Source: Alteromonadaceae bacterium (lineage in GTDB: Bacteria > Pseudomonadota > Gammaproteobacteria > Enterobacterales > Alteromonadaceae). Taken from it: a stretch of 64,000 nt of DNA. Both the position numbers and the translations under genes were made by a program. A model generated the notes under the pieces. The model worked only from the letters and a program-made list of their open reading frames with translations, was not told where the DNA came from and ran no database searches. Every line of letters begins with the position of its first letter. Positions within the stretch are counted from its first letter, which is position 1. The stretch spans positions 1 through 64,000 of the forward strand of contig JABXHM010000039.1 in assembly GCA_013373625.1 (NCBI GenBank). Direction: 5' to 3'. Below are positions 10,074-18,575 of this stretch, piece by piece.

Positions 10074-10108
10074 TAAATATTTATACATTTTTATTGCATA
10101 AATATGCT
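10074..10108. promoter_or_regulatory. Tandem ARG boxes (ArgR operator) of the arg operon
   Basis: Compared with the ArgR consensus TGAATWWWWATTCA, 10074-10087 (TAAATATTTATACA) matches 12 of 14 positions and 10095-10108 (TGCATAAATATGCT) matches 11 of 14. The two cores start exactly 21 bp apart, the spacing of paired 18-bp ARG boxes with a 3-bp gap in E. coli. The second box overlaps the -35 of the putative arg promoter, as expected for repression by the arginine-bound ArgR hexamer. Confidence 0.7.
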
Positions 10109-10121
10109 CATATTGTATTAT
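10094..10121 (+). promoter_or_regulatory. Putative sigma-70 promoter of argCBFGHA
   Basis: TTGCAT (10094-10099) and TATTAT (10116-10121) are separated by 16 bp. Transcription would begin near 10128, giving a leader of roughly 315 nt before argC. The -35 lies inside an ARG box. Confidence 0.5.
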
Positions 10122-10201
10122 TGCCCTTAATTACCATTCCATTAAAAGTATTTGCCCGATAAGAGATACACAGTAGTGGAAGAAAATGACAGGATCAGGA
10201 C

Positions 10202-10324
10202 ATGAATATTACACACAACCGTCTGCCCGGATTGGTTGCCGTTACACAGTTTAGCTCTCCCCTGGCTGGCTACAATACGCAGTGTGAGTGGCGACGATGG
10301 AATCGATTATCGCCGAAGAAGTAA
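10202..10324 (+). CDS. Putative arginine-codon leader peptide upstream of argC
   Basis: A 40-codon ORF with AGGA seven bases before its ATG. Near its end three of five codons are Arg (residues 31, 32 and 35, all CGA, within the peptide segment CEWRRWNRLSPKK), and the stop is 17 nt before the 5' arm of a 17-bp terminator. The Arg codons lie inside a possible hairpin: GGCGA (10290-10294) with TCGCC (10310-10314) and CGAT with ATCG inside. After the Arg codons, AAGAAGT (10316-10322) can pair with ACTTTTT (10343-10349), the 5' part of the terminator stem, as a weak antiterminator. This is the layout of a ribosome-mediated attenuator, but the Arg run is short. Translation and function are inferred; it could instead be a chance ORF. 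Confidence 0.45.
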   Translation: MNITHNRLPGLVAVTQFSSPLAGYNTQCEWRRWNRLSPKK

Positions 10325-10341
10325 ATACACTCGCTGTAGCG

Positions 10342-10411
10342 CACTTTTTGCCTTTGCGGAATTAAACGGCCTGCTCACAAGCACCGACGCAAAGGTAGAA
10401 AGTGTTTTTTT
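10342..10411 (+). terminator. Intrinsic terminator / attenuator directly upstream of argC
   Basis: The arms at 10342-10358 and 10388-10404 pair over 17 positions, 15 Watson-Crick and two G-U, and seven T (10405-10411) follow at once. The 29-nt loop holds a small inner hairpin (TGCT, CACA, AGCA at 10372-10383). It ends 32 bp before the argC ATG, so every argC transcript starting at the upstream promoter must read through it. Confidence 0.8.
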
Positions 10412-10443
10412 AATTTAAAAACAACCAATTCAACGATCAGATT

Positions 10444-11463
10444 ATGTTTAAAGTAGCAATAATAGGTGCCAGCGGTTATACCGGGGCGCAGTTAGTCAGT
10501 TTAGTTACCACTCACCCTCATATGACGCTCCAGCATGTACTGGTTTCAGAACACAGCCAGGATGCAGGAAAAAGCATGGCCGAGATACATGGTAACCTTG
10601 CTCATCTGAGCCAGCATACGCTAGAGCCTCTTGCCCCGCATCGCCTGGCAGAGTTAGCTGACAAGATGGATGTGGTGTTTCTTGCCACACCGCACGAAGC
10701 CAGCCACGACTGGATGGCTGAACTGGCGGCAGGTAAAGCGAAGGTACTCGACTTATCCGGCGCGTTCAGACTCAAAGACACCACGGTTTTCGAACAGTTT
10801 TATGGCTTTGCCCATACTGCTACCGAATGCCTTAACAAAGCGGTATATGGTTTAGCAGAATACAACGCAGAAGCGATTAAACAGACCAATATTGTAGCTG
10901 TGCCGGGCTGTTATCCCACCGCATCATTGTTAGCGCTCAAGCCATTGGTTGACGCCGGTGTGCTGGACAACGCTATGCGCCCGGTAATTAATGCAGTCTC
11001 CGGCGTCAGTGGCGCCGGGCGCAAAGCCAGCCTGACCACCAGCTTTTACGAAGTGAGTTTGCAAGCCTATGGCGTACTGGGTCATCGTCATACCCCGGAG
11101 ATTGAATCACACCTTGGTACGCCGGTGATCTTCACCCCCCATCTGGGTAATTTTAAGCGTGGCATTCTTGCCACCATTACGGTTAAGCTCAACCCGGGTA
11201 CAGGCCAGGACGAACTGGATAATCTCTATCGCACGGTGTATGGTGAGCAGCCTATCGTGCGTTTACGTGACAGCTTTCCAAAAATAGATGACGTTGCCTA
11301 TACACCCTTTTGCGATTTGCACTGGAAGGCAGATAAGCAGTCTGGCTATGCAGTGATCACCAGCGCTATCGATAACGTCATGAAAGGCGCAGCGTCGCAG
11401 GCAATGCAATGCGCTAACTTAACCTTAGGATTTGCTTCAACAGAGGGATTAGTTAATGGCTGA
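10444..11463 (+). CDS. argC: N-acetyl-gamma-glutamyl-phosphate reductase
   Basis: A 339-residue cytoplasmic enzyme for the third step of arginine synthesis: NADPH-dependent reduction of N-acetylglutamyl phosphate to the semialdehyde. The Rossmann start is [15 protein letters not shown]. The catalytic Cys is in [18 protein letters not shown], the signature of the family, and [12 protein letters not shown] lies in the dimerisation/substrate domain. It opens a six-gene operon; its last codons overlap the argB start by 8 bp, suggesting coupled translation. Expression is probably controlled by the ARG boxes and the terminator upstream. Confidence 0.97.
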   Translation: MFKVAIIGASGYTGAQLVSLVTTHPHMTLQHVLVSEHSQDAGKSMAEIHGNLAHLSQHTLEPLAPHRLAELADKMDVVFLATPHEASHDWMAELAAGKAKVLDLSGAFRLKDTTVFEQFYGFAHTATECLNKAVYGLAEYNAEAIKQTNIVAVPGCYPTASLLALKPLVDAGVLDNAMRPVINAVSGVSGAGRKASLTTSFYEVSLQAYGVLGHRHTPEIESHLGTPVIFTPHLGNFKRGILATITVKLNPGTGQDELDNLYRTVYGEQPIVRLRDSFPKIDDVAYTPFCDLHWKADKQSGYAVITSAIDNVMKGAASQAMQCANLTLGFASTEGLVNG

Positions 11464-12247
11464 AATCACACCACCGGTGATCATTAAAGTAGGTGGCGCG
11501 TTATTAGACAACCCGGCTATAGCAAAGCAGTTATTGCTTGAGATCAAAACCTTACAAGCAAGCACACCGGTCGTTTTAGTCCACGGAGGCGGCCCGTTAG
11601 TAGAAACCATGCTCAGCGCTATGCAGCTCACCAGCACTAAAATAGATGGCTTACGTGTTACCCCCGATGAACAAATGCCGTTTATATGCGGCGCATTAGC
11701 AGGCAGTGCCAATAAAAATTTATGTGCGCTGGCTATTGCTGCCAATTTAAATCCGGTCGGATTATCCTTAATGGACGGGGCAATAACACATAGCGAATTA
11801 CTCGATGAAAAGTACGGTGCGGTAGGGATTCCTGCGCCCGGTAATCCAGCGCTGCTTAATCAGTTACTTGCAGGTGGTTTCTTACCGGTCATTAGTTCCA
11901 TCGGCAGCAACAGCGAAGGACGGTTACTGAACGTAAATGCCGATCAGGCTGCCACGGTTATCGCCGAGTTACTTGGCGGTAAGCTACTCTTATTATCAAA
12001 TGTGGATGGCGTACTGGATCAGCACAAATCACTGATCGCCGAACTAGACCAAACCCGGCTTAATCAGGAAGTCAGCCTGGGTGTCATTAAAGATGGCATG
12101 TTGGTAAAGGTCAGTGCTGCAATGCAGGCGGCACAACAACTCAGACAACCGGTAACCATCGCCAACTGGTCAGCACCGCTGACAGCAATATTGAATAATC
12201 AGTCCGGAACACGCGTGTTTCCGGCAACCCAGACTTCCGGAGCATAA
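11456..12247 (+). CDS. argB: Acetylglutamate kinase
   Basis: A 263-residue amino-acid-kinase-fold enzyme that phosphorylates N-acetylglutamate, the second step of arginine synthesis. Visible motifs are [12 protein letters not shown] (ATP phosphate-binding glycines), [11 protein letters not shown] and [30 protein letters not shown] (quoted in part), where the Asp residues bind the nucleotide. The short length and lack of an N-terminal extension match the E. coli-type enzyme, which is not feedback-inhibited by arginine; control then falls on ArgA. It overlaps argC and ends one base before argF. Confidence 0.96.
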   Translation: MAEITPPVIIKVGGALLDNPAIAKQLLLEIKTLQASTPVVLVHGGGPLVETMLSAMQLTSTKIDGLRVTPDEQMPFICGALAGSANKNLCALAIAANLNPVGLSLMDGAITHSELLDEKYGAVGIPAPGNPALLNQLLAGGFLPVISSIGSNSEGRLLNVNADQAATVIAELLGGKLLLLSNVDGVLDQHKSLIAELDQTRLNQEVSLGVIKDGMLVKVSAAMQAAQQLRQPVTIANWSAPLTAILNNQSGTRVFPATQTSGA

Positions 12248-12248
12248 A

Positions 12249-13160
12249 ATGAAGCAGGATCTTTTAACATTCGCTACCTGGACGCCAGAACAAATGCAGG
12301 CGTTACTGTCACTGGCAGTACAAATAAAACAAACGCCCGGGGCTTATTCGCAAGCACTAGCGGGAAAATCCGTTGTTGCGCTGTTTGAAAAGCCATCTTT
12401 ACGTACACGCGTCAGTTTTGATATCGGCATCAACCGTCTGGGCGGTCATATGGTCTACCTCGACAGCCAGTCAAACAAACTGGCAGGTCGTGAAGACTCG
12501 GTTGATGTGGCCGCCAACCTGGCATGTTGGGCTGACGCTATTGTCGCCCGGGTATATTCGCACAGCACGCTGGAAACCTTTGCCGAAGCTGCCAAAGTAC
12601 CGGTAATTAACGCCCTGTGCGATAAATATCACCCATGTCAGGGTCTGGCCGACTACCTCACCATGTTCGAAAAATTCGGCAGCACAGAAGGCCTGACAAT
12701 GGCCTATGTAGGCGATGGCAATAATGTCACGCATTCTTTACTGATTGTTGGCGCACTATTAGGCTGCCACCAAATTGTCGTGACGCCTGAAGGCCATGAA
12801 GCTAATCAGGAAATCGTTGCCCAGGCCGAAGCCATCGCCGTTAAGACCGGTGTAAAAATCGTTCAGTCCAATGACATCGACGCTGCCAAAGGCGCCAATG
12901 TAATATATACCGATACCTGGTTATCGATGGGCGATGACACCCCACTTAAAGCGATTAAAGAAAAATTCATGCCGTATCAGGTAAACGAAGCGTTGATGTC
13001 GATGACCGGTGCAACACATGTTCTGCATTGTCAGCCAGCTCATCGTGATTTAGAAATTACTGGCAGTCTGATGGACAGCGATGCTTCATTGCTGATGCAA
13101 CAGGCCGAAAACCGTATGCACGGTCAAAACGCTATACTTACCCATTTATTAGGAGCCTAA
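12249..13160 (+). CDS. argF: Ornithine carbamoyltransferase
   Basis: A 303-residue enzyme that joins carbamoyl phosphate and ornithine to give citrulline. The carbamoyl-phosphate loop is [13 protein letters not shown] (Ser-Leu-Arg-Thr-Arg where most members have Ser-Thr-Arg-Thr-Arg), followed by [13 protein letters not shown]. The ornithine loop is [10 protein letters not shown], which argues against the acetyl- or succinyl-ornithine variants. The active-site Cys block reads [13 protein letters not shown], with Gln where E. coli and Bacillus enzymes have Leu. Length is slightly short for the family. It lies between argB and argG with 1- and 13-bp gaps. Confidence 0.93.
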   Translation: MKQDLLTFATWTPEQMQALLSLAVQIKQTPGAYSQALAGKSVVALFEKPSLRTRVSFDIGINRLGGHMVYLDSQSNKLAGREDSVDVAANLACWADAIVARVYSHSTLETFAEAAKVPVINALCDKYHPCQGLADYLTMFEKFGSTEGLTMAYVGDGNNVTHSLLIVGALLGCHQIVVTPEGHEANQEIVAQAEAIAVKTGVKIVQSNDIDAAKGANVIYTDTWLSMGDDTPLKAIKEKFMPYQVNEALMSMTGATHVLHCQPAHRDLEITGSLMDSDASLLMQQAENRMHGQNAILTHLLGA

Positions 13161-13173
13161 TCAGGACGCTATT

Positions 13174-14382
13174 ATGAGCAAAATTAAAAAAGTTGTGCTT
13201 GCCTACTCAGGCGGATTAGATACTTCAGCCATTATTCCCTGGCTTAAGGAAAACTACGATTGTGAAGTGGTGGCGTTTGCTGCCGATGTAGGTCAGGGCG
13301 ACGAAGAGCTCGAAGGCCTCAAGGAAAAAGCCATCGCGACGGGCGCCAGCGAATGCTACATCGTCGATTTAAAAGAAGAGTTCGTTAAAGACTACATCTT
13401 CCCAACCATTACTACCGGTGCCGTATACGAAGGAGAATACCTGTTAGGTACCTCAATGGCGCGCCCGGTTATCGCTAAAGCACAGGTTGAAATCGCCCGG
13501 AAAGTGGGTGCTGATGCGCTGTGTCACGGTTGTACCGGTAAAGGTAACGACCAGGTGCGATTTGAAGGTGCATTCAATGCGCTGGCCCCTGATCTGGCTG
13601 TTATTGCCCCATGGCGTGAGTGGGATATGGTATCCCGTGAAGATCTGCTGGCATATCTGGCTGAGCGTAATATCAAAACCACCGCATCTGCGACCAAGAT
13701 TTACAGCCGTGATGCCAACGCCTGGCACATTTCTCACGAAGGCGGCGAATTAGAAGATCCATGGTGTGAGCCAAGTAAACAAGTCTGGACCATGACCGTT
13801 GATCCAGAGGATGCGCCGGACGCTCCCGAGCGTATCAACCTTAAATTTAACGAAGGCGCCCTGACCCACGTAAATGGTAAGGCAGTCTCACCATACGAAG
13901 GTCTGGTCGAGCTTAATAAGCTGGCCGCTGCCCATGGTGTAGGCCGTATCGACATCGTTGAAAATCGCCTGGTGGGTATGAAGTCACGTGGGTGCTACGA
14001 AACTCCTGGCGGTACCGTGCTGCTAAAAGCGTATAAAGCACTGGAGACCATGGTACTGGACAAGTCGTCACTTAAATACCGTGAACAACTGGCGCTGGAA
14101 TTCTCCCACGTCATGTACGATGGCCGCTGGTTTACCCCATTAAGCGATGCCCTGATTGCCGGAGCGGCGTCATTTGCCAAATACGTCACTGGTGAAATCG
14201 TGGTGAAGCTATATAAAGGCCAGGCAACTGTGACGCAGCGTCAGTCACCTAACAGCCTGTATTCTGAAGATTTTGCCACCTTTGGTGCTGACGATGTATA
14301 CGACCAGAAACATGCTGAAGGCTTTATCCGCCTGTTCAGCCTGTCCAGTCGTATAGCAGCTCTGAAAAAGCAGGGAGAGTAA
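13174..14382 (+). CDS. argG: Argininosuccinate synthase
   Basis: A 402-residue ATP-pyrophosphatase-fold enzyme that condenses citrulline and aspartate to argininosuccinate with release of AMP and PPi. The N-terminal [18 protein letters not shown] carries the SGGxDTS pyrophosphate loop. [15 protein letters not shown] binds citrulline and aspartate, and [13 protein letters not shown] lies near the C terminus. It belongs to the type I (about 400 residue) group rather than the longer E. coli ArgG group. It is separated from argH by 2 bp. Confidence 0.97.
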   Translation: MSKIKKVVLAYSGGLDTSAIIPWLKENYDCEVVAFAADVGQGDEELEGLKEKAIATGASECYIVDLKEEFVKDYIFPTITTGAVYEGEYLLGTSMARPVIAKAQVEIARKVGADALCHGCTGKGNDQVRFEGAFNALAPDLAVIAPWREWDMVSREDLLAYLAERNIKTTASATKIYSRDANAWHISHEGGELEDPWCEPSKQVWTMTVDPEDAPDAPERINLKFNEGALTHVNGKAVSPYEGLVELNKLAAAHGVGRIDIVENRLVGMKSRGCYETPGGTVLLKAYKALETMVLDKSSLKYREQLALEFSHVMYDGRWFTPLSDALIAGAASFAKYVTGEIVVKLYKGQATVTQRQSPNSLYSEDFATFGADDVYDQKHAEGFIRLFSLSSRIAALKKQGE

Positions 14383-14384
14383 GC

Positions 14385-15767
14385 ATGGCATTGTGGGGAG
14401 GCCGGTTCGCAGCCGGCAGCAGCAGCATGTTTCGTCAGGTCAATGACTCGTTGCCTTTTGATCAGGTGATGGCTGGGCAGGATATGGAAGGCTCAATTGT
14501 ATGGTCGAGAGCGCTGGCTAAAGCCGGCGTCCTCACACAAGATGAGCAACAGCAACTTGAAGCCGCACTCAGCGAGCTAAAAACGCAGGCCGAAAATGGC
14601 GCTATCGATTTTGCCGCCAGCGGCGAAGAAGATATTCATAGCTTTGTCGAAGCCGCCCTGATCAACAAACTCGGCGATGTAGGACGTAAACTACACACTG
14701 GCCGCAGTCGAAATGATCAGGTCGCGACTGATTTTCGCCTTTGGTGTCGGACCCACATCGAGTCGTTGAAAACTGATGTCACGCAGGTGATGCGTAGCTT
14801 GCTCAATACCGCAAGCCGTCATCAGCAAGCGATCATTCCTGGCTATACCCACTTACAACGTGCTCAGCCTATTCGTTTTGCACACTGGTGTTTGGCCTAT
14901 GTAGAAATGTTTAAACGCGACCTGAGCCGTTTGGATGACCTGTATGCACGTATGAACCAGTGTCCGCTGGGCTCAGGTGCGTTAGCAGGCACCACCTACC
15001 CGGTGGATCGCCAGGACATCGCGCAGCAACTGGGCTTTGACAGCCCTTGTTTAAACAGCCTGGATGCCGTATCAGACCGGGACTTCGTATTGGAGCTACT
15101 GTTTACCGCCAGCACCAGCATGATGCACTTGTCACGTCTGGCAGAAGATTTGATCTTCTACAATTCAGGTGAGGCAGGATTCCTGCAACTGGGTGACAGT
15201 GTGACCTCTGGCTCATCACTGATGCCACAAAAGAAAAACCCCGATGCACTGGAGTTACTGCGTGGTAAGTGTGGTCGTGTATTTGGCCACTTGCAAGCGC
15301 TACTTGTTACCATGAAGGGTCTGCCTCTGGCATATAACAAAGATATGCAGGAAGACAAAGAAGGCGCTTTTGATGCCGTGAATCAATGGCACTGCTGTTT
15401 GTGTATTGCCTGCGAAGTGCTCGATAGCCTGGCGCTCAACGAAGAACGCTGCCGAATTGCCGCGGCTCAGGGTTATTCGAATGCAACAGAACTGGCCGAT
15501 TACCTGGTGGGTAAAGGTATTCCGTTCAGAACCGCTCACGATATTTCCGGTCAGGTTGTGTTGCTGGCGCTGGAGCAAAATGCGCCTATTGAGGATCTGT
15601 CACTGGCGCAGTTGCAGTCGGTATGCAGCGATATTGATGAGGACGTATATCCGGTACTGCAACTTGAGTACGGCGTAGACAAACGTAATATTCTCGGGGG
15701 TACCAGTGCAGAAACAGTCACAAAAGCACTGTATCAGGCACTGGAAGAACTGGATAAGCTGGGATAA
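14385..15767 (+). CDS. argH: Argininosuccinate lyase
   Basis: A 460-residue enzyme of the fumarase/aspartase superfamily that splits argininosuccinate into arginine and fumarate. The start MALWGGRFAAGSSSMFRQVN, the HTGRSRNDQVATD block and the superfamily signature GSSLMPQKKNPDALELLRGK (mobile loop with the catalytic Ser) are all present. The protein stops at the usual ArgH C terminus: there is no fused N-acetyltransferase domain, although argH-acetyltransferase fusions are described for Vibrio and several Alteromonadales. A separate full-length argA follows after 5 bp. Confidence 0.97.
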   Translation: MALWGGRFAAGSSSMFRQVNDSLPFDQVMAGQDMEGSIVWSRALAKAGVLTQDEQQQLEAALSELKTQAENGAIDFAASGEEDIHSFVEAALINKLGDVGRKLHTGRSRNDQVATDFRLWCRTHIESLKTDVTQVMRSLLNTASRHQQAIIPGYTHLQRAQPIRFAHWCLAYVEMFKRDLSRLDDLYARMNQCPLGSGALAGTTYPVDRQDIAQQLGFDSPCLNSLDAVSDRDFVLELLFTASTSMMHLSRLAEDLIFYNSGEAGFLQLGDSVTSGSSLMPQKKNPDALELLRGKCGRVFGHLQALLVTMKGLPLAYNKDMQEDKEGAFDAVNQWHCCLCIACEVLDSLALNEERCRIAAAQGYSNATELADYLVGKGIPFRTAHDISGQVVLLALEQNAPIEDLSLAQLQSVCSDIDEDVYPVLQLEYGVDKRNILGGTSAETVTKALYQALEELDKLG

Positions 15768-15772
15768 CCATT

Positions 15773-17083
15773 ATGGTGCTATCGCATCACGACAGTATAG
15801 GGCTGTTTCGCAGTTCAGCGCCTTACATCAATGCACACAGGGGTAAAACTTTTGTGCTGATGTTTGGCGGCGAAGCCATAGAAGATGCAAACTTTCCTAA
15901 TATCATTCAGGATATTGCGCTGTTAAGCAGCCTTGGTGTACGGCTGGTTTTGGTTCATGGCGCGCGACCGCAAATTGATCAGCGTGTGGCGCTGCGTCAA
16001 ACTGAAGCGCGCTTTAGCCATGACGTGCGCATTACCGACAAAGAAACCCTTGAATGTGTTAAGGACGCCGCTGGCTCGGTACGTTGTCATATTGAAGCAT
16101 TGCTCACAATGGGTTTGCCTAACTCACCTATGCATGGTGCCCGTATCCGGGTGTGCACCGGTAACCTGGTAGTTGCTAAACCCATGGGCGTGCTCGATGG
16201 CGTGGATTTTGAAAACACAGGTCAGGTGCGCCGCATCGATACTACCGGTATTAATGACCACCTTAACGATGGCTCCATTGTGTTGCTTTCGCCAATGGGC
16301 TATTCCTCGACGGGTGAAGTGTTCAACTTGTCGCATGAGGATGTCGCAACACAAGCGGCTATCGCACTCAAAGCCGACAAACTGGTGGTATTTTCAAACT
16401 ACTCCGGCATTTTTCGCAAAGATGGAAAACTGGTCAGAACAATAGAACGTTCACAGTTGGAACAATTGCACCGTGATGCCGAAATCATGACTGAGGATAC
16501 GGTAATTCGGGCCCTTACCACCAGCGTAGCGGCAGGTATTCCGCGTGCCCATTGCGTCAGTTATGAAACCGACGGTGCCCTGCTACAAGAATTATTTACC
16601 CGTGACGGAGCTGGTTCGCTGGTAATGGAAAACCATTACGAACAACTGCGCGAAGCCACTATCGACGATGTTGGCGGTATTCTTAACCTGATTAAACCGC
16701 TGGAAGAAAGTGGCGTATTGGTGAAACGTTCCCGCGAACGGCTGGAAAACGAAATACACCAGTTTATTGTGATTGAACGTGACGGCATGATCATCGCGTG
16801 TGCGGCACTGTACCTCTACCCGGATGATGGTTCTGCTGAACTCGCTTGCGTTGCCACGCACACCGATTATCGTGGTAAAAACCGTGGCGAACGCATACTT
16901 GATGAAGTAAGAGAGCGCGCGGCGGCGGCGGGCATTCAACGGCTGTTTGTGCTAACTACTGTCACTGCACACTGGTTCCTGGATCAGGGATTCAAACCGG
17001 CAACGATTGATGCGCTGCCTGCTTCGAAAAAAGAGCTTTATAACCTACAGCGTAAATCCAAAGTTTTTACCCTGGATGTTTAA
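15773..17083 (+). CDS. argA: N-acetylglutamate synthase (classical ArgA)
   Basis: A 436-residue enzyme that acetylates glutamate with acetyl-CoA, the first step of arginine synthesis. It has the classical two-domain form: an amino-acid-kinase-like domain (about 20-275; LVHGARPQIDQR, VVFSNYSGIF) that in E. coli binds the feedback inhibitor arginine, and a GNAT acetyltransferase domain (about 290-436; LACVATHTDYRGKNRGERIL is the acetyl-CoA loop). It is the last gene of the operon. Possession of a full ArgA inside an otherwise linear operon means all steps to arginine except the ArgD and ArgE reactions are encoded here. Confidence 0.95.
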   Translation: MVLSHHDSIGLFRSSAPYINAHRGKTFVLMFGGEAIEDANFPNIIQDIALLSSLGVRLVLVHGARPQIDQRVALRQTEARFSHDVRITDKETLECVKDAAGSVRCHIEALLTMGLPNSPMHGARIRVCTGNLVVAKPMGVLDGVDFENTGQVRRIDTTGINDHLNDGSIVLLSPMGYSSTGEVFNLSHEDVATQAAIALKADKLVVFSNYSGIFRKDGKLVRTIERSQLEQLHRDAEIMTEDTVIRALTTSVAAGIPRAHCVSYETDGALLQELFTRDGAGSLVMENHYEQLREATIDDVGGILNLIKPLEESGVLVKRSRERLENEIHQFIVIERDGMIIACAALYLYPDDGSAELACVATHTDYRGKNRGERILDEVRERAAAAGIQRLFVLTTVTAHWFLDQGFKPATIDALPASKKELYNLQRKSKVFTLDV

Positions 17084-17092
17084 ATCTATGCA

Positions 17093-17132
17093 CTACAACA
17101 GTCACTGTGTCCTTTTTCAGTGGCAGTTGTAG
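17093..17132 (+). terminator. Hairpin after argA, probable operon terminator
   Basis: Arms 17093-17107 and 17118-17132 pair over 15 positions with one mismatch and one G-U; the loop TGTCCTTTTT holds a T run. No clean T tract follows the 3' arm, so termination efficiency is uncertain. It may instead protect the mRNA end. Confidence 0.5.
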
Positions 17133-17182
17133 CTATAAATACTCCCTGATACCGCTTTCCTTTTAATTTTTAGTGGATTCGC

Positions 17183-17188
17183 TATAAT
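17183..17188 (+). promoter_or_regulatory. Perfect -10 box before the 17219 hydrolase gene
   Basis: TATAAT at 17183-17188 lies 31 bp before the start codon, in the right place for a short-leader promoter. No good -35 is visible 16-18 bp upstream; the region there is T-rich (TTTTAATTTTTAG). Confidence 0.4.
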
Positions 17189-17218
17189 GGCTCTTTAACT
17201 GGTACGACCAGGTGTTTT

Positions 17219-18085
17219 ATGCAGCCAGCCGTGACTATCACTATTCCCAGTGCCGACGATATTACCTTGTCTGGCTTGTTATACCTGCCTTGTGAACCTT
17301 TGGTAGGTGTGGTTATGCTGGCTCCGGCAACTGGCATTAAACAGCGCTTCTATGCCCACTTTGCACGCTATCTCGCACAGCAGGGCATTGCTGTAATGAC
17401 CTACGATAACCGTGGGATTGGCGACTCTCCTAAACACCGGCAGGTCATGCGCAGTGCAACATTGCAATGCTGGGGACAAAAAGACATGCCAGCCGTGTTG
17501 GATTACCTGCAAAATAAGTTTCCCCAACGCCCAATACACCTGATTGGCCACAGCGCAGGCGGTCAACTCGCGGGACTGATGCACAATGCTGAAGCATTCA
17601 CTAGTATTGTCACCTACGGCGCCTCTTCAGGCAGTTTGCGGAACTTCACTGCCCCATATAAATATAAAGCCCATTTCTACATGAATCTGTTTATCCCTCT
17701 GACCAATGTATTGTGTGGGCAAACTCAGTCTCAGTGGATGGGAATGGGCGAACCGTTACCTAAAGGTGTCGGCGCTCAGTGGCGACGATGGTGTAATGGG
17801 CAGGGCTACGCTAAAACAGATTTTGGCAACCAAATTGAGCAACACTATTACGACCGGCTAACCCAGCCCGCGCTTTGGATAACTGCCACTGACGACGAAA
17901 TTGCTGTGCGAGACAATGTGGATGATATTTTATCGTTATACAACAACCTGCGTGTTACCCATCAGCAAATCACACCTGCCAGTCATGGCTTACAAGAACT
18001 CGGCCATATGCGCTTTTTTGCCAGGCAAAGTGAAGTTTGCTGGCAGCCTGTACTCGACTGGTTACTGCTTCATTCACAAGCTTAA
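17219..18085 (+). CDS. Predicted alpha/beta hydrolase (COG4757-like)
   Basis: A 288-residue alpha/beta hydrolase without a signal peptide. The nucleophile elbow is HLIGHSAGGQLAG. The oxyanion strand reads VMTYDNRGIGDSP. The likely acid is in TATDDEIAV and the catalytic His in ELGHMRFF. The overall pattern resembles the 'predicted alpha/beta hydrolase' group COG4757, whose substrates are unknown. A TATAAT lies 31 bp upstream and it is followed by a 490-bp gene-free region, so it is probably a single-gene transcript. The name is from motif appearance only. Confidence 0.75.
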   Translation: MQPAVTITIPSADDITLSGLLYLPCEPLVGVVMLAPATGIKQRFYAHFARYLAQQGIAVMTYDNRGIGDSPKHRQVMRSATLQCWGQKDMPAVLDYLQNKFPQRPIHLIGHSAGGQLAGLMHNAEAFTSIVTYGASSGSLRNFTAPYKYKAHFYMNLFIPLTNVLCGQTQSQWMGMGEPLPKGVGAQWRRWCNGQGYAKTDFGNQIEQHYYDRLTQPALWITATDDEIAVRDNVDDILSLYNNLRVTHQQITPASHGLQELGHMRFFARQSEVCWQPVLDWLLLHSQA

Positions 18086-18249
18086 TCACATAGCATGCAG
18101 TTCATCGAAAATTAAGCAACACTCATACGTTTGTGCTGAGTTCTCGCTTAACAGCGCCTCGTGAACTTGCGACCAGAGTAGGTATAAAGTAGTAAGGAAT
18201 GTCGCGTAAAAAGTTTGCCTGAAAGCAGAGCAAACATCGTTGCTACGAT

Positions 18250-18277
18250 TAAAAAAAAGGGGCATTCCTTTGCCCCA
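18250..18277 (-). terminator. Intrinsic terminator read on the minus strand
   Basis: On minus, GGGGCA, loop, TGCCCC (plus coordinates 18277-18260) is followed by eight T (18259-18252). It is the first T-tailed terminator after maeA, about 300 nt downstream of its stop. Confidence 0.75.
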
Positions 18278-18479
18278 TCAATAACGAAATGAAGGGAACA
18301 CTGAGCAGTCAGCTAATCCGGCTGTCTACTGTCGTGCCTAACATGAAAGCAACATGTAACGTTAGCCCTGGAGTGGCACGTAACGTTACATCATTGTATA
18401 TATCAAGAGCCATGCCAAAAACAATAGTCATTAAAAATCAAAATCTTACATGCTTTTAGGAAAATAAAGAGAGTTAGGA

Positions 18480-18550
18480 AGTGGGAATATGTTGCAAAAC
18501 GGCAACAGAATTTTCCCACTGCGCACTACAAAACTTACCGCACAGTGGGA
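18480..18550 (-). repeat. Three-arm complementary element just downstream of maeA
   Basis: The segment TCCCACTG (18514-18521) can pair either with AGTGGGA (18480-18486, with an extra inner GTTGC/GCAAC stem) or with CAGTGGGA (18543-18550). The two hairpins exclude each other. The element begins 26 nt after the maeA stop on the minus strand. The pairing is visible; a regulatory role is inference. Confidence 0.5.
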
Positions 18551-18575
18551 CGATCGATTGGACGTTTAAGACTGG

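Larger units (their letters stand above)
9948..10443. other. Long intergenic region carrying the arg operon control leader
   Basis: These 496 bases separate mgsA from argC and hold, in order: the mgsA Shine-Dalgarno on minus, two phased ARG boxes (10074-10108), a sigma-70-like promoter overlapping the second box (10094-10121), a 40-codon ORF with its own Shine-Dalgarno (10202-10324), and a 17-bp intrinsic terminator (10342-10411) ending 32 bp before argC. Each has its own entry. The untranslated leader of argC would be about 315 nt, far longer than a simple ArgR-repressed promoter needs. Confidence 0.7.
18086..18575. other. Structured gene-free region between a hydrolase gene and maeA
   Basis: 490 bases with no supported ORF but several structures: an intrinsic terminator read on minus (18250-18277), an inverted repeat TGTAACGTTA/TAACGTTACA (18355-18364 and 18381-18390), and three mutually complementary segments near the maeA stop (18480-18550). 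The minus-strand terminator lies 300 nt after the maeA stop, so the maeA transcript may have a long structured 3' UTR, or a small RNA may be encoded there. No promoter was identified with confidence. Confidence 0.5.

Noticed and set aside
10236..10418. 60-codon plus-strand frame in the arg leader
   Set aside because: It has no Shine-Dalgarno, spans the terminator stem and its T tract, and overlaps the better 10202 ORF in another frame.
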